From positions 525,968 to 589,967 of the forward strand of contig NZ_CP069247.1 in the NCBI RefSeq assembly GCF_021065005.1: DNA of 64,000 nucleotides, written 5' to 3'. The DNA is from Candidatus Gromoviella agglomerans. GTDB taxonomy: Bacteria > Pseudomonadota > Alphaproteobacteria > CAJXXZ01 > G021065005. The notes below the pieces were generated by a model, which ran no database searches, was not told the DNA's origin, and worked only from the letters and a program-made list of their open reading frames with translations. Below are positions 17,125 through 26,532 of this stretch, piece after piece. Positions within the stretch are counted from its first letter, which is position 1. Each line of letters opens with the position of its first letter. The position numbers and the translations under genes are program-made.

Positions 17125-17598
17125 ATGCACTTGCAGCGCACATATTCTATGAAAGTAAGTGAAGTTAATAAGAAATGGATTCATATTGATGCTACTGGTC
17201 TCATCTTGGGAAGATTAGCTAGCATAATTGCTATGCGACTGCGTGGAAAGCATATTCCTTCATTTACTCCTCATATTGATTCTGGAAACAATATTGTTGT
17301 GACAAATGTTGATAAGGTCGTTTTGACTGGTAAAAAAATGGATGATAGTAGATTTTACTGGCATACAGGTTTCCCTGGTGGAATTAAATCCAGAAGTCCG
17401 AAGCAGATTTTATCTAGCAATTATTCAGATAGATTGCTTAGGAAAGCGGTTGAAAGAATGATGCCAAAAAATAAGTTGCGTGATAGGCAGATGGCAAATC
17501 TTTATTTATATGCATCAGATAATCACCCTCATCATGGTCAGGTTCCGGAGACTATTGATATTTTATCTATGAATGCAAAGAATGGAAGGAGGTTTTGA
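17125..17598 (+). CDS. rplM: 50S ribosomal protein uL13
   Basis: uL13 is an early-assembly protein of the large subunit. Landmarks are 'KKWIHIDATGLILGRLASIIAMRLRGKHIPSFTPHIDSGNNIVVTNVDKVVLTGKK' and 'HTGFPGGIK', then 'AVERMMPKNKLRDRQMANLYLYASDNHPHHGQ'. The ATG at 17125 gives 157 residues and aligns 'RTYSMKVSEV' with the family's N-terminal 'KT(F/Y)..KP.EV'. An earlier in-frame start at 17080 would precede the predicted transcription start, and ATG 17149 is the alternative. It overlaps rpsI by one base. Confidence 0.94.
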   Translation: MHLQRTYSMKVSEVNKKWIHIDATGLILGRLASIIAMRLRGKHIPSFTPHIDSGNNIVVTNVDKVVLTGKKMDDSRFYWHTGFPGGIKSRSPKQILSSNYSDRLLRKAVERMMPKNKLRDRQMANLYLYASDNHPHHGQVPETIDILSMNAKNGRRF

Positions 17599-17999
17599 TG
17601 GATAAATATGGTGTTCCAGGGAAATTTTACTCAACTGGGAAGAGAAAGGATGCGGTTGCTAGAGTTTGGATTTGCTCTGGTACTGGTAAATTTTCTGTTA
17701 ATAGCAGGGATTTGAATTCATATTTTCCTTCAAGATCTGTTTTTTCTGTTTTAGAGCCTTTTAAGAGATTGCATCTTGACGGTAAAATTGACGTTTTTTG
17801 TACGGTGAAGGGTGGTGGTTTTACTGGCCAATCTGGGGCTATAAGGCATGGAATTGGAAGGGCTTTGGCTTATTATGACCCAGCTTTGAAGCATGATTTA
17901 AGAGTTAACGGATTTTTGACGAGAGATTCTAGGGTTGTTGAGCCAAAGAAGTACGGTCGACATAAAGCTAGAAAGGCAACTCAATTCTCCAAGCGTTGA
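17598..17999 (+). CDS. rpsI: 30S ribosomal protein uS9
   Basis: uS9 contacts P-site tRNA through its C-terminal tail. The 133-residue product has 'STGKRKDAVARVWI..GTGKFSVN', 'VKGGGFTGQSGAIRHGIGRAL', and the tail 'DSRVVEPKKYGRHKARKATQFSKR' ending in the conserved KR. The ATG at 17598 overlaps the rplM stop (TGATG), with AAGGAGG upstream. It forms the usual rplM-rpsI pair. Confidence 0.97.
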   Translation: MDKYGVPGKFYSTGKRKDAVARVWICSGTGKFSVNSRDLNSYFPSRSVFSVLEPFKRLHLDGKIDVFCTVKGGGFTGQSGAIRHGIGRALAYYDPALKHDLRVNGFLTRDSRVVEPKKYGRHKARKATQFSKR

Positions 18000-18063
18000 T
18001 TTGGTTATTGGGAGTTTTTTACAGTGTATTTCTCATAATAGGGTTTTATATTTTTTACTCATT

Positions 18064-18138
18064 CGATTTTGCAGTTGATGGATTCAGTTATCTTCGATTT
18101 TGCAATTGGTAGATTCAGTTATATCTTCGATTTTGCAT
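18064..18138. repeat. Short tandem repeat at the 3' end of recJ
   Basis: The segment beginning CGATTTTGCA recurs at 18064, 18095 and 18128, with periods of 31 and 33 bases. Two copies lie across the end of recJ, giving the repeated peptide CKIED, and one lies past its stop. It looks like a small recent duplication that has extended the reading frame. Confidence 0.7.
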
Positions 18139-20000
18139 GATACATTTCCTCTCCATTCTGAGATGGATACGACGCATGACACTAAATTGCCAAACGATTT
18201 TGTGTTTTCAATGAATTCTATTGTTCTTTTATCAATATTGAACATCATTGCATTTATGTTTTCTCTTAAATCTGAGAGATTTATTTTTGCGTGTTTTTCT
18301 TTAATTATTAATATGTTTTTAATAAAAACTCTATCGATCAAAAATAGCGGCCTTGCATTACCATTTCCATATGGTGCGCAGACATCTATTTCTGTTAATA
18401 TGTTTTTGTTGATTGCGCTACATGATATTACAGAGTCTATCTTTAGAGAATCCGCTTGCCAAGAGTAATATGTTAATTCTTCCTTAAGAAATTCATGAAA
18501 TTTTTGTAAATTTTTTCTTTTGATGCTAAATCCGCATGCCATTGCATGGCCACCTCCATTTTCCAAAATACCCATATTGATTGCTTTATCGATTAAGTGG
18601 CCGATGTGCAGTCCTTCAACTGAGCGTCCTGATCCTTTCAAAGTTTCGGAATTGTGGTTGATCGTATCTATTTGGAGTGAATTTGATTTTGTGTTTATAT
18701 TCAAATTGCGTTCTGATTCATGATTTATTTGAATTGAGTTTAGGGAATTATTTGAAATTTCTTCATGATTTGATAGAACAAAACTAGGTTTATGAAATTT
18801 TTCCTTGAGTCTGCTGGCTGCAATGCCTATTATACCGAGATGCCAGCTACCATGAACGAGAATGAAATTTTGATTCATCAAATTTTCATTATATATTAAT
18901 ATTTCTATTTCATTTTGAGTATCATAATTTATATCTTTTCTCATAGAATTTAGTACATTTAGCTCATGTGATATTCTCAAAGCATCGATTTCGCTGTTCG
19001 TTGTCAGTAGTTTAAATCCTAAATATTGATTTTGGCCAATTCTTCCACCTGCATTTATTTGTGGACCGAGAATATAACCTATATCTTCTGCCTGAAGAGT
19101 ATTTATCTCATTTGCTTGACATAGGAATTTTATTCCAATATTTTTTTGCTTTCTAATTATATTAATTCCGTTTTTGATAATTGCTCTATTGAGACCCTTG
19201 ATTGGCATCATATCGCATATTGTGCCTATTGCGACTATATCTAGCATGTTTATTAATTCTTTTGATAGGATATTGATTATGCCTGAGTGTTCGTTTTTTA
19301 GAATTTTTATTATTGCACTACAAAATATGAATGTAATTCCAACTGCTGCCATATCTTTGGTTTTACTGAAAATATCATTTGGAGTGAGAGGATCATGAGG
19401 ATTGATTAATCCAAATGCTTTTAGTGATTTGTTTTTTGTTATATGATGATCAATAACTATTACTTTAATTCCGATTTCTTTTGCATATTCAATTGATTCA
19501 AATGCTGTTGTTCCGCAATCTAATGTAAGTACGAGAGTGATTTCTTCATTTGCAAATTCATCAAATATGGATTTTGATGGTCCGTATCCATCTTTTACTC
19601 TATGAGGAATTTTACATATGATTTTGTTTTCTTCTTTTTTATGTATTAAGTGATAGACAAGATTTAAAAATTTGTAGATTAATGCAGCTGATGTGGCTCC
19701 ATCAACATCGTAATCGCTTATTATACCTATTGGTAATTTTTCCAATATGTGATTTATGACTGCATTTGCTGATTTCTTCATGTCATGAAAATTCAATGGA
19801 TTTGGAAGTAGATTTTTGATTTTCGGATCAAGAATTGTTTCGTATGTATCATCAGAATTTTCAGATCTGTTGATCAATATTTCTGCTGATATTTTACTGA
19901 GATTGAATTTTTGCTTTACGAATTCTAAATCTCTTGTATTTATGTCTGAAATGATCCAAATTTTATTTTTTATTGATAAATTTTCTTGCAAAATAATCAT
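18084..20000 (-). CDS. recJ: Single-strand-specific 5'-3' exonuclease RecJ
   Basis: RecJ degrades single-stranded DNA 5' to 3' in recombination and mismatch repair. The 638-residue protein has the DHH-family motifs DYDVDG (about 94-99), 'LTLDCGTTAFE' and 'VIVIDHHIT'. A later DHHA1 region carries 'GGGHAMACGFSI', and an OB-like C-terminal part follows. It is somewhat longer than usual, with a low-complexity serine/asparagine stretch around residues 415-450 and a duplicated CKIED tail. It is the last minus-strand gene before tRNA-Glu and mutS. Confidence 0.93.
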   Translation of the reverse strand: MIILQENLSIKNKIWIISDINTRDLEFVKQKFNLSKISAEILINRSENSDDTYETILDPKIKNLLPNPLNFHDMKKSANAVINHILEKLPIGIISDYDVDGATSAALIYKFLNLVYHLIHKKEENKIICKIPHRVKDGYGPSKSIFDEFANEEITLVLTLDCGTTAFESIEYAKEIGIKVIVIDHHITKNKSLKAFGLINPHDPLTPNDIFSKTKDMAAVGITFIFCSAIIKILKNEHSGIINILSKELINMLDIVAIGTICDMMPIKGLNRAIIKNGINIIRKQKNIGIKFLCQANEINTLQAEDIGYILGPQINAGGRIGQNQYLGFKLLTTNSEIDALRISHELNVLNSMRKDINYDTQNEIEILIYNENLMNQNFILVHGSWHLGIIGIAASRLKEKFHKPSFVLSNHEEISNNSLNSIQINHESERNLNINTKSNSLQIDTINHNSETLKGSGRSVEGLHIGHLIDKAINMGILENGGGHAMACGFSIKRKNLQKFHEFLKEELTYYSWQADSLKIDSVISCSAINKNILTEIDVCAPYGNGNARPLFLIDRVFIKNILIIKEKHAKINLSDLRENINAMMFNIDKRTIEFIENTKSFGNLVSCVVSISEWRGNVSCKIEDITESTNCKIEDN

Positions 20001-20113
20001 TTATTGTAGTTTTTTTGTGAGTATTGCATTTTGAACCTTCGCACGATAATGTGCAATGATGTATTTTATCTATTGTATTGATATTTTTATTTTATGTTAT
20101 AGAATCACAGCAT

Positions 20114-20186
20114 GTCCCCATCGTCTAGAGGCCTAGGACATTGCCCTTTCACGGCAACAACAGGGGTTCGAATCCCCTTGGGGATG
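20114..20186 (+). tRNA. tRNA-Glu (anticodon TTC)
   Basis: The cloverleaf has acceptor GTCCCCA paired with TGGGGAT, D arm CGTCTAGAGGCCTAGGACA, anticodon stem TTGCC/GGCAA with loop CTTTCAC (anticodon TTC), and T arm AGGGGTTCGAATCCCCT. The discriminator is G. The first pair is a G-U wobble, slightly unusual. No CCA is encoded. Confidence 0.95.
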
Positions 20187-20259
20187 TTAGTTTTTCTGGC
20201 TATGCAATTTTTGTTATAGGTAATATACTTGAATCTATGTGGTTTTTTTGCTTGTATAA

Positions 20260-22854
20260 ATGATAGATAAAATTCCTGGTGAAGATTGTAATGAAGAACA
20301 TTCTCATCTTACTCCCATTATGCGTCAGTATTTGGAATTAAAGGAAGGTCATAAGGATTGTCTGCTATTTTTTCGGTTAGGTGATTTTTACGAATTATTT
20401 TTCGATGATGCTATTTTGGTTTCGAATTTACTCGGTCTGACTTTGACGCAAAGAGACAAATCTAGGGGTGGAGTTCCAATGTGCGGAATGCCTGCGCATG
20501 CTAGTGATTCTTATATATCAAAATTAGTAAAATTGGGTTACAAAGTTGCAATATGTGAGCAGATGGATATGCCTGCTACGAAGCCTATCAAAGGTCCTAT
20601 GCGAAGACAAGTTGTGAGAATTATTACTCAAGGAACTGCAACTGATGATATTTTGCTAGAGCCAAGTGAATATAATTTTATTTTGTCTATGTCTTTTAAT
20701 AAATCTTCAAATACAATTGGATTGGCATTTGTTGATGTTTCAGTTGGTGATTTTTTTGTTGAATCTGTGAGTTTTAATAATTTGCTATCATCTTTATTTA
20801 GAATGCAACCAAAGGAGGTGCTGGTTGAAAATTCATTATTTAGCAATTTATTATTTGCGGATATTATGAAGAGTTGGCGCTTGGATTGGCGCTGTTTTAT
20901 TAGATCGATGTCAGATCAGCTGTTTGATTACAATAATGCTTACAGGACATTGTTGAGTTTTTATAATGTTTCTGTGCTTGATGGTTTTGGCGTATTCAGT
21001 TCAAATGAGATTATGGCTTCAGGAGTTTTATTTGATTATATAAGATTTACTCAAGTTGACAAAACTCCTTATATTTCTGCTCCAATCAAAATTTCTAACA
21101 AAGATTTTGTTGAGATAGATGCATTTACAAGAAACAGTTTGGATATAATCGACACAAATTCTGGATTGAAAAATGCTAGTTTGTTTTATGTTCTTGATTC
21201 AACGATAACGAAAGGAGGATCTAGGCTTTTGAAGATGAACTTGTCTTCTCCTTTACGTGATATAGATAAAATAAATGAGCGACTTGATTGTATCAGTTTT
21301 TTTCTATCTCATAATAATATTTGCGAAAATGTTAGGAATGTACTTAAAAATCTGCCTGATATATCTAGGATATTATCAAGAATTTGCTTGCATAGATGGT
21401 CATTAAAAGATATATCAATGTTGAAAGTTGCTCTGATTGAAGTTAATAGATTAAGATCATGCTTTGCAGATATTCTCAATTCTGAAAAAGAAAATGATAA
21501 TAATAATAATGTATCAGCAAAAGAGTCTTGCAAGAGTAATGACAGTATAATTTCATCTATAAGTGAAGTTTTGCTTGAAGATGAACTGGCTGACAAAAGT
21601 AGTAAGAAAGTATGCAATTTGCTTAAGAATTTATTCTTTCAATTAGGAGATTATGACAGTTTTTGCAATGAAAACATGAATAGTATAAGAATGGACAATA
21701 TTCCTATTTCATTGAATGATGGAGATTTCATATTAAGTGGATTTTGCCACGAATTGGATGATATACGCTTGCTTCGTGATGATTCTGAGAAACTTATGCT
21801 TAATTTGCAACATAAGTACGTGAATGAGTCTGGAATTTCAAATCTTAAGATAAAAAGGAATAATATTATTGGATATTACATAGAAATTCCTCAATCTCAG
21901 GAGATGAAAGCTCTGCACTCGTTTATTCGTCGACAATCTACCACTAATACGATTCGCTATGTTAGTGAAGAGCTATCAGTGATTGAGGATAATATAGAAA
22001 ATGCACAGTGTAAAGCTAAGGAAATAGAAACCAAAATTGTTCAAGAAATGATTAATAATATAGTTAAGATTCAAGATGCTATACATCTTACTGCTAGTGC
22101 AATTTCTCAAATCGATGTCTTTGCATCTTTAGCTGTGATTGCGAAAAAATATGGATACATCCGTCCTATAGTTGATATGTCAGAAGATTTTATTGTTCAT
22201 GATGGAAAGCATCCGGTAGTTGATATGATTATGCAAAATAGTAGCGATTTATTTATTCCAAATGATTGTATTTTGACTTATAACGAAAAAATGTGGTTGC
22301 TTACTGGTCCAAATATGGCGGGGAAGAGTACTTTTCTCAGGCAAAATGCGTTAATTGCTATTATTGCACAATCTGGATCATTTGTTCCTGCAAAATATGC
22401 AAAAATTGGTTGTATTGATAAGATTTTTAGTCGAATTGGAGCATCTGATGACATAGCAAGAGGTCGATCAACTTTTATGGTTGAAATGATAGAGACTGCA
22501 CTGATTTTGAGAAATGCGACTCCAAGGAGTTTTGTAATATTGGATGAGCTAGGTAGAGGAACTTCAACACAGGATGGTCTGGCGATTGCTGTTGCGTGTT
22601 TAGAAAAATTGCTTTATCAGATTCAGTGTAGGACATTATTTGCGACTCATTATCATGAGATTCCGCACATGGTAGAAGTTGCTTCGTACAATATGAAAAT
22701 AAAAATTGCAAACGAAAGGATGTTATTTTTGTATAAATTAGCGAAAGGGAATGCTGAAAATTCTTATGGAATATATGTTGCGAAATTGGCTAGCATTCCG
22801 GAAGATGTGATTTCTCGAGCTGAAGAAATATTGACTGATTTATCTATAGGTTGA
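20260..22854 (+). CDS. mutS: DNA mismatch repair ATPase MutS
   Basis: MutS recognises base mismatches and starts repair. The 864-residue product has the mismatch-reading motif GDFYELF (Phe43, Glu45). The P-loop GPNMAGKST is near residue 682, Walker B LDELGRGTS near 760, and 'ATHYHEI' follows. An asparagine-rich insertion (ENDNNNNVSAKE) interrupts the lever domain near residue 410, a typical AT-rich expansion. It lies downstream of tRNA-Glu and is followed closely by alr. MutL is not in the window. Confidence 0.97.
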   Translation: MIDKIPGEDCNEEHSHLTPIMRQYLELKEGHKDCLLFFRLGDFYELFFDDAILVSNLLGLTLTQRDKSRGGVPMCGMPAHASDSYISKLVKLGYKVAICEQMDMPATKPIKGPMRRQVVRIITQGTATDDILLEPSEYNFILSMSFNKSSNTIGLAFVDVSVGDFFVESVSFNNLLSSLFRMQPKEVLVENSLFSNLLFADIMKSWRLDWRCFIRSMSDQLFDYNNAYRTLLSFYNVSVLDGFGVFSSNEIMASGVLFDYIRFTQVDKTPYISAPIKISNKDFVEIDAFTRNSLDIIDTNSGLKNASLFYVLDSTITKGGSRLLKMNLSSPLRDIDKINERLDCISFFLSHNNICENVRNVLKNLPDISRILSRICLHRWSLKDISMLKVALIEVNRLRSCFADILNSEKENDNNNNVSAKESCKSNDSIISSISEVLLEDELADKSSKKVCNLLKNLFFQLGDYDSFCNENMNSIRMDNIPISLNDGDFILSGFCHELDDIRLLRDDSEKLMLNLQHKYVNESGISNLKIKRNNIIGYYIEIPQSQEMKALHSFIRRQSTTNTIRYVSEELSVIEDNIENAQCKAKEIETKIVQEMINNIVKIQDAIHLTASAISQIDVFASLAVIAKKYGYIRPIVDMSEDFIVHDGKHPVVDMIMQNSSDLFIPNDCILTYNEKMWLLTGPNMAGKSTFLRQNALIAIIAQSGSFVPAKYAKIGCIDKIFSRIGASDDIARGRSTFMVEMIETALILRNATPRSFVILDELGRGTSTQDGLAIAVACLEKLLYQIQCRTLFATHYHEIPHMVEVASYNMKIKIANERMLFLYKLAKGNAENSYGIYVAKLASIPEDVISRAEEILTDLSIG

Positions 22855-22872
22855 TTTTTGGTGGAGGTTGAA

Positions 22873-24069
22873 GTGATTTCTATATCAAATTTTGAAGAAT
22901 ATGACATATTAAATATATGGAGGAATGATTCTATAATGCATAATTACAGAATTTTGAAAAAAAAATTTCAAGAATGTACTGGAAATCATTCTAACGATTG
23001 TTGTGCTGTGACGATAAAGAATAGTCTATATGGTGCGGATTTGATTAGAATTCTTTACATGTTATATGAAGAGGGGTGTAGGTACTATTTTGTGGCTTCA
23101 TTGCGAGAAGGGATTGAAGCTCAGAATATATTTTCTTCTTATAGAATTTTTGATGCAAAGATAATGATTTTGAATGGATTAATGAGTGGACAAGAAGAGT
23201 TTATAAAAAATTATAATCTTATTCCTTGTATTAATAGCTTAAATCAACTAAAAATGTGGAATAATTTTGCAAAAATGTCTTCGATTCGTGGAAAGTGTGT
23301 TATTCACTTAGATAGTGGAATGACTCGGCATGGTATTTCTTATTTAGATGCATTAAAAATAAGTTCTGATAAAAGCATTGTGAGTAATTCAGATATTGAG
23401 ATGTACATCAGTCACTTTTATGCTCTAAAAGACGAATGTCAAGAAAGTGATGATTATTTTTGCACAACAAATCAGATAAATGCGTTTTACAAGATGCTTG
23501 ATATTTTACCACCTAGGCCTTTCTCTTTTTCTGCAACTGATGGTGTGCTAGTTTTGTATGGTAATGTGAATTCTGTACCTAAATTTGATCGATATAAGGA
23601 AAATTTCATAAAACCAGGATGTGGCCTGATTGGTGCTGTCCCATCTGCTGATTTCATTAGTGAATTAAAACTTGCTTTTGAGGTATATGTTCGTGTGAGT
23701 GCAATTGTCGATGTTGAGCCTGGCCAAAATATTGGTTATTCTGTGAATATTGCTTTGTCTAAGACTAGAATTGCAATTATTAACATAGGATATGGAGATG
23801 GGTATATGAAAAATTTTATCGGGACGGATGTTTTTATTTGTGGTTATAATGCGCGTGTGATTGCTATTAATTTGAATTGCTCTATAATTGACGTCTCAAA
23901 TATTGAAGATGGTTTAAAAGATGATGATGGATATTATAGAAACGATTTATACGTTGAGATATGCGGTCCTAATGTCGATATAAGATATACAGCGATAAGA
24001 GATGGTCATTATCAAGTGTTTGACGCTTTGGGCCACGGTTCTATTAATGTTAAGCGAGTTTTTTTGTAA
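22873..24069 (+). CDS. alr: Alanine racemase
   Basis: Alr interconverts L- and D-alanine, supplying D-alanine for peptidoglycan. The fold type III PLP enzyme has the cofactor lysine in 'CAVTIKNSLYGAD', 'HLDSGMTRHGI', the second-subunit tyrosine in 'NIGYSVNI', and 'INIGYGDGYMKN'. The GTG at 22873 is preferred because GGAGG lies six bases upstream, giving 398 residues; an upstream TTG at 22858 is less well placed. The sequence is divergent but keeps both catalytic bases. It fits with the asd, lysC and uppP genes of the window. Confidence 0.9.
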   Translation: MISISNFEEYDILNIWRNDSIMHNYRILKKKFQECTGNHSNDCCAVTIKNSLYGADLIRILYMLYEEGCRYYFVASLREGIEAQNIFSSYRIFDAKIMILNGLMSGQEEFIKNYNLIPCINSLNQLKMWNNFAKMSSIRGKCVIHLDSGMTRHGISYLDALKISSDKSIVSNSDIEMYISHFYALKDECQESDDYFCTTNQINAFYKMLDILPPRPFSFSATDGVLVLYGNVNSVPKFDRYKENFIKPGCGLIGAVPSADFISELKLAFEVYVRVSAIVDVEPGQNIGYSVNIALSKTRIAIINIGYGDGYMKNFIGTDVFICGYNARVIAINLNCSIIDVSNIEDGLKDDDGYYRNDLYVEICGPNVDIRYTAIRDGHYQVFDALGHGSINVKRVFL

Positions 24070-24265
24070 AAAAGAAATTATTTTTATTTGTTTAGTAAAG
24101 GCAAATTAGTATCTTATGATCTTATAAATATTAAGTAAAATCCATTGTTTACATGAGTTGTATTTGTTTAGCTAAAGAATATTTAAACTTTTTTATTAAG
24201 TTGGCTGTAATTTTTTTGCAATTTTGTTCTTATTTTGTAGAGATTTATGCTACTGAGAATGAAAT

Positions 24266-24550
24266 TTAATTATATACGATTATGCTATAATCTGGATTGT
24301 GATAATGTAATATGTTGCCAACTACTTCTTCTATAAAATCATCGTCTGATTGATTCATGATGAGATATATTTGCCTGTTGATGTTGCTTATTTTTTCTTG
24401 AATGATTGATAGCTCATTCTGTTTTTTATATAACTCTAATTTTATCTTAGATAGATTTGACAATCCACTTTGAGTAAAAAAGCAGTGCAGGTATATCGTG
24501 CATAAGCACAGTAAGAAAACGATAATTAATCCAAATCTCCTAAAAATCAT
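24266..24550 (-). CDS. ftsB: FtsB/DivIC-like septum formation protein
   Basis: FtsB is a bitopic membrane protein that joins FtsL and FtsQ in the divisome. The 94-residue product has one N-terminal membrane segment (about 5-26), then 'GLSNLSKIKLELYKKQNELSIIQEKISNINRQI', a coiled coil typical of the family. A short C-terminal part resembles the family's 'iEe.aR..L...~~~E~~~~'. No other gene of the cluster is near. Identification rests on architecture and length rather than strong motifs. Confidence 0.6.
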   Translation of the reverse strand: MIFRRFGLIIVFLLCLCTIYLHCFFTQSGLSNLSKIKLELYKKQNELSIIQEKISNINRQIYLIMNQSDDDFIEEVVGNILHYHNPDYSIIVYN

Positions 24551-24622
24551 ATGTCGTAGAACATTTTAAGAATCCTACTTTAGATATGGAATGAGGTCAA
24601 ACGAATATTCATTTAATTTATG

Positions 24623-24652
24623 TTGAAATTTCAGTATTTAATGATTTATCAT
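24623..24652 (+). promoter_or_regulatory. Predicted promoter of the small heat-shock gene
   Basis: TTGAAA (24623-24628) and TATCAT (24647-24652) lie 18 bases apart, each one mismatch from the sigma-70 consensus. Transcription would start about 23 bases before the ATG at 24682. A heat-shock sigma site was looked for and not clearly seen. Confidence 0.45.
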
Positions 24653-24681
24653 TAGAGCTACGATGTGTTGCTTGTGCTAGC

Positions 24682-25101
24682 ATGTACACTAAATACGATA
24701 GTTTTGATAATGAGAATAAGAGATTACTTTATAGCTTGGAAGAGTCAAGTTTTCCTCCTTATGATATTGAGAAATTGCAGTCTGATTTAGTTGATAAGGA
24801 GTATTATAGAGTTAGTCTTGCCGTTGCTGGAGTTAAAAAAGAGGATTTACAAGTTTATATTCAAGGAACTTATTTGATAGTTAAGGCTGTTGCTCGAAAA
24901 GAGGTGGATAGGATTTTTTTGCATAAAGGCATATCTAGCAAGGGTTTTGAGAAGATATTTCAGCTAAGTGAGTCAATGGTCGTTCGTCACAGTTTTTTTA
25001 GAGATGGTTTGTTGTGTGTAGACGTTATTCGAAACCTTTCAAGGCAAAATATCAAGGCTATACCAATAATTTCTGAATCAGATCTGCTAAAGCTGGAGTG
25101 A
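24682..25101 (+). CDS. Small heat-shock protein, Hsp20/IbpA family
   Basis: Small heat-shock proteins hold unfolding proteins in a refoldable state. The 139-residue product begins like IbpA with 'FPPYDIEKL' and has 'YYRVSLAVAGVKKEDLQVYIQGTYLIVKA', the alpha-crystallin core. It continues 'GISSKGFEKIFQLSESMVV...FFRDGLLCVDVIRN' (family 'GIA.R.FER.F.L......A...NGLL.IDL.R'). It stands alone with its own promoter. Gene name ibpA would fit but is not certain. Confidence 0.9.
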   Translation: MYTKYDSFDNENKRLLYSLEESSFPPYDIEKLQSDLVDKEYYRVSLAVAGVKKEDLQVYIQGTYLIVKAVARKEVDRIFLHKGISSKGFEKIFQLSESMVVRHSFFRDGLLCVDVIRNLSRQNIKAIPIISESDLLKLE

Positions 25102-25147
25102 AACTTGTGTTTATATATTGGTTTTTTATCAAAAGCTATTTTTTGTG

Positions 25148-25176
25148 TTGACTTGGACTTTTTATCACAATATGCT
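25148..25176 (+). promoter_or_regulatory. Predicted sigma-70 promoter of the dapC-like gene
   Basis: TTGACT (25148-25153) and TATGCT (25171-25176) are separated by 17 bases. Transcription would start near 25183, 17 bases before the ATG at 25200. GATAAT just downstream (25178-25183) is an alternative -10 with a less favourable spacing. Confidence 0.45.
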
Positions 25177-25199
25177 AGATAATATCTACTCTTGCTGAT

Positions 25200-26471
25200 A
25201 TGTTTACTACGACATTTTCTAAAATTCTTTCTGATCGATCAGTCAAGAGGAATATTTTTGATGAGATAGATGATGTTATTAAGGAATCTAATGAAAGAGT
25301 ATATGATTGCGGTGTTTTAGATCCAGCAAAATTTGTAGGAATACCTGATTTTATTTTTGCGGATATTGGAAATTATATTAAAAGCAACAATCTTATTGGA
25401 TATCCTGGCAATAAAGGGGAAGAGTTTTTTCTTGAATCTTGTATTGGATATTTGAAGAGGAATTTTGATATCGATTTGAGATATAGTCAGATTAATATCA
25501 CTAATGGATCTAAGACAGATGAGTTTATTTTTGCAAGGACTATTGCGGATTCTGGTGATACTGTAATTTGTCCGACTCCTGGTTATCCAGCTTTTAGACA
25601 GGGAGCTGCTTTTTTGGGTTTGAACGTTTATGCTGCACCTTTATCTGCTGAGAATGATTTCTTTATAGATTTTGAGAAAATTCCATCTGATATAGCAAAA
25701 AAATCTAAGTTATTGTGGATAAATTATCCTAATTCTCCTACTGGAGTCGTTGCTGACAAATACAATATACATAGATTAATTGAGTGGGCGGATATGCATG
25801 AGATTGTTATTGCTTCTGATGAAGCATATGTGGATTTTTATTATTTTTCATCAGATGTTGTATATGTATATGATAATCTTGTGAATTATGATTTTGATAA
25901 TGGTATTGAGAAAATTATATGTCAATTAAGAGACTTAATTGATCAGCGATGCTACTCTATTTTGAATTTCACTACGAATAACGTCATTGCATTTTTTTCT
26001 TTATCAAAAAGAAGTCGAATGAGTTCATTTAGAGTGGGATTTGCTGCTGGTGATGAAAATATAATTTCTGCATTATATCAGATAAAGAATATGCATGATG
26101 ACGGAGTGCCTCAATTTATTCAAAAAATGGCTTCGACTGCATTGAATGATGATGAACATGTTTTTGAGTCGAGGAAATTGTATAATTACTGCAGATTTTT
26201 GTGGAGCTATTGTTTTGATTCAAATATCGATTTGAGAAAGATTGCTCGTGAAGGAGGTTTATTTCTTTGGCAGAGAGTTCCAGTTAATCTAACTGACATT
26301 GACTTTGCAAATATTTTAATGAAAGAGGCTAAGATAATTTCCATTCCTGGAAGTAATTTTGATTTGAGAATGAATGCATATATTAGAATTGCACTGAGCT
26401 GTGACTTGAAATTTATTCATGAAGTAGCTGATCGTATAAGATTCATTGTCTCAAGAATATATGCTAATTGA
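25200..26471 (+). CDS. dapC: PLP-dependent aminotransferase, probably succinyl-DAP aminotransferase
   Basis: This 423-residue class I/II aminotransferase has the family's 'YPGNKGEEFFLES', 'ITNGSKTDEFIFART', 'PTPGYPAFRQGA' and 'LLWINYPNSPTGVV'. 'IASDEAYVDFY' and the PLP lysine in 'SLSKRSRMSSFRVGFAAGD' follow. The SLSKRS block is characteristic of N-succinyl-diaminopimelate aminotransferases (DapC), which would place it in diaminopimelate synthesis beside lysC and asd. A general aspartate/alanine aminotransferase role cannot be excluded. It is followed after 61 bases by a symporter gene. Confidence 0.75.
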   Translation: MFTTTFSKILSDRSVKRNIFDEIDDVIKESNERVYDCGVLDPAKFVGIPDFIFADIGNYIKSNNLIGYPGNKGEEFFLESCIGYLKRNFDIDLRYSQINITNGSKTDEFIFARTIADSGDTVICPTPGYPAFRQGAAFLGLNVYAAPLSAENDFFIDFEKIPSDIAKKSKLLWINYPNSPTGVVADKYNIHRLIEWADMHEIVIASDEAYVDFYYFSSDVVYVYDNLVNYDFDNGIEKIICQLRDLIDQRCYSILNFTTNNVIAFFSLSKRSRMSSFRVGFAAGDENIISALYQIKNMHDDGVPQFIQKMASTALNDDEHVFESRKLYNYCRFLWSYCFDSNIDLRKIAREGGLFLWQRVPVNLTDIDFANILMKEAKIISIPGSNFDLRMNAYIRIALSCDLKFIHEVADRIRFIVSRIYAN

Positions 26472-26532
26472 TTTAGTGACAAGTACTATTAGTTCTGATA
26501 AGATCTACCATTTAAATTACTCGTAAAAATGT

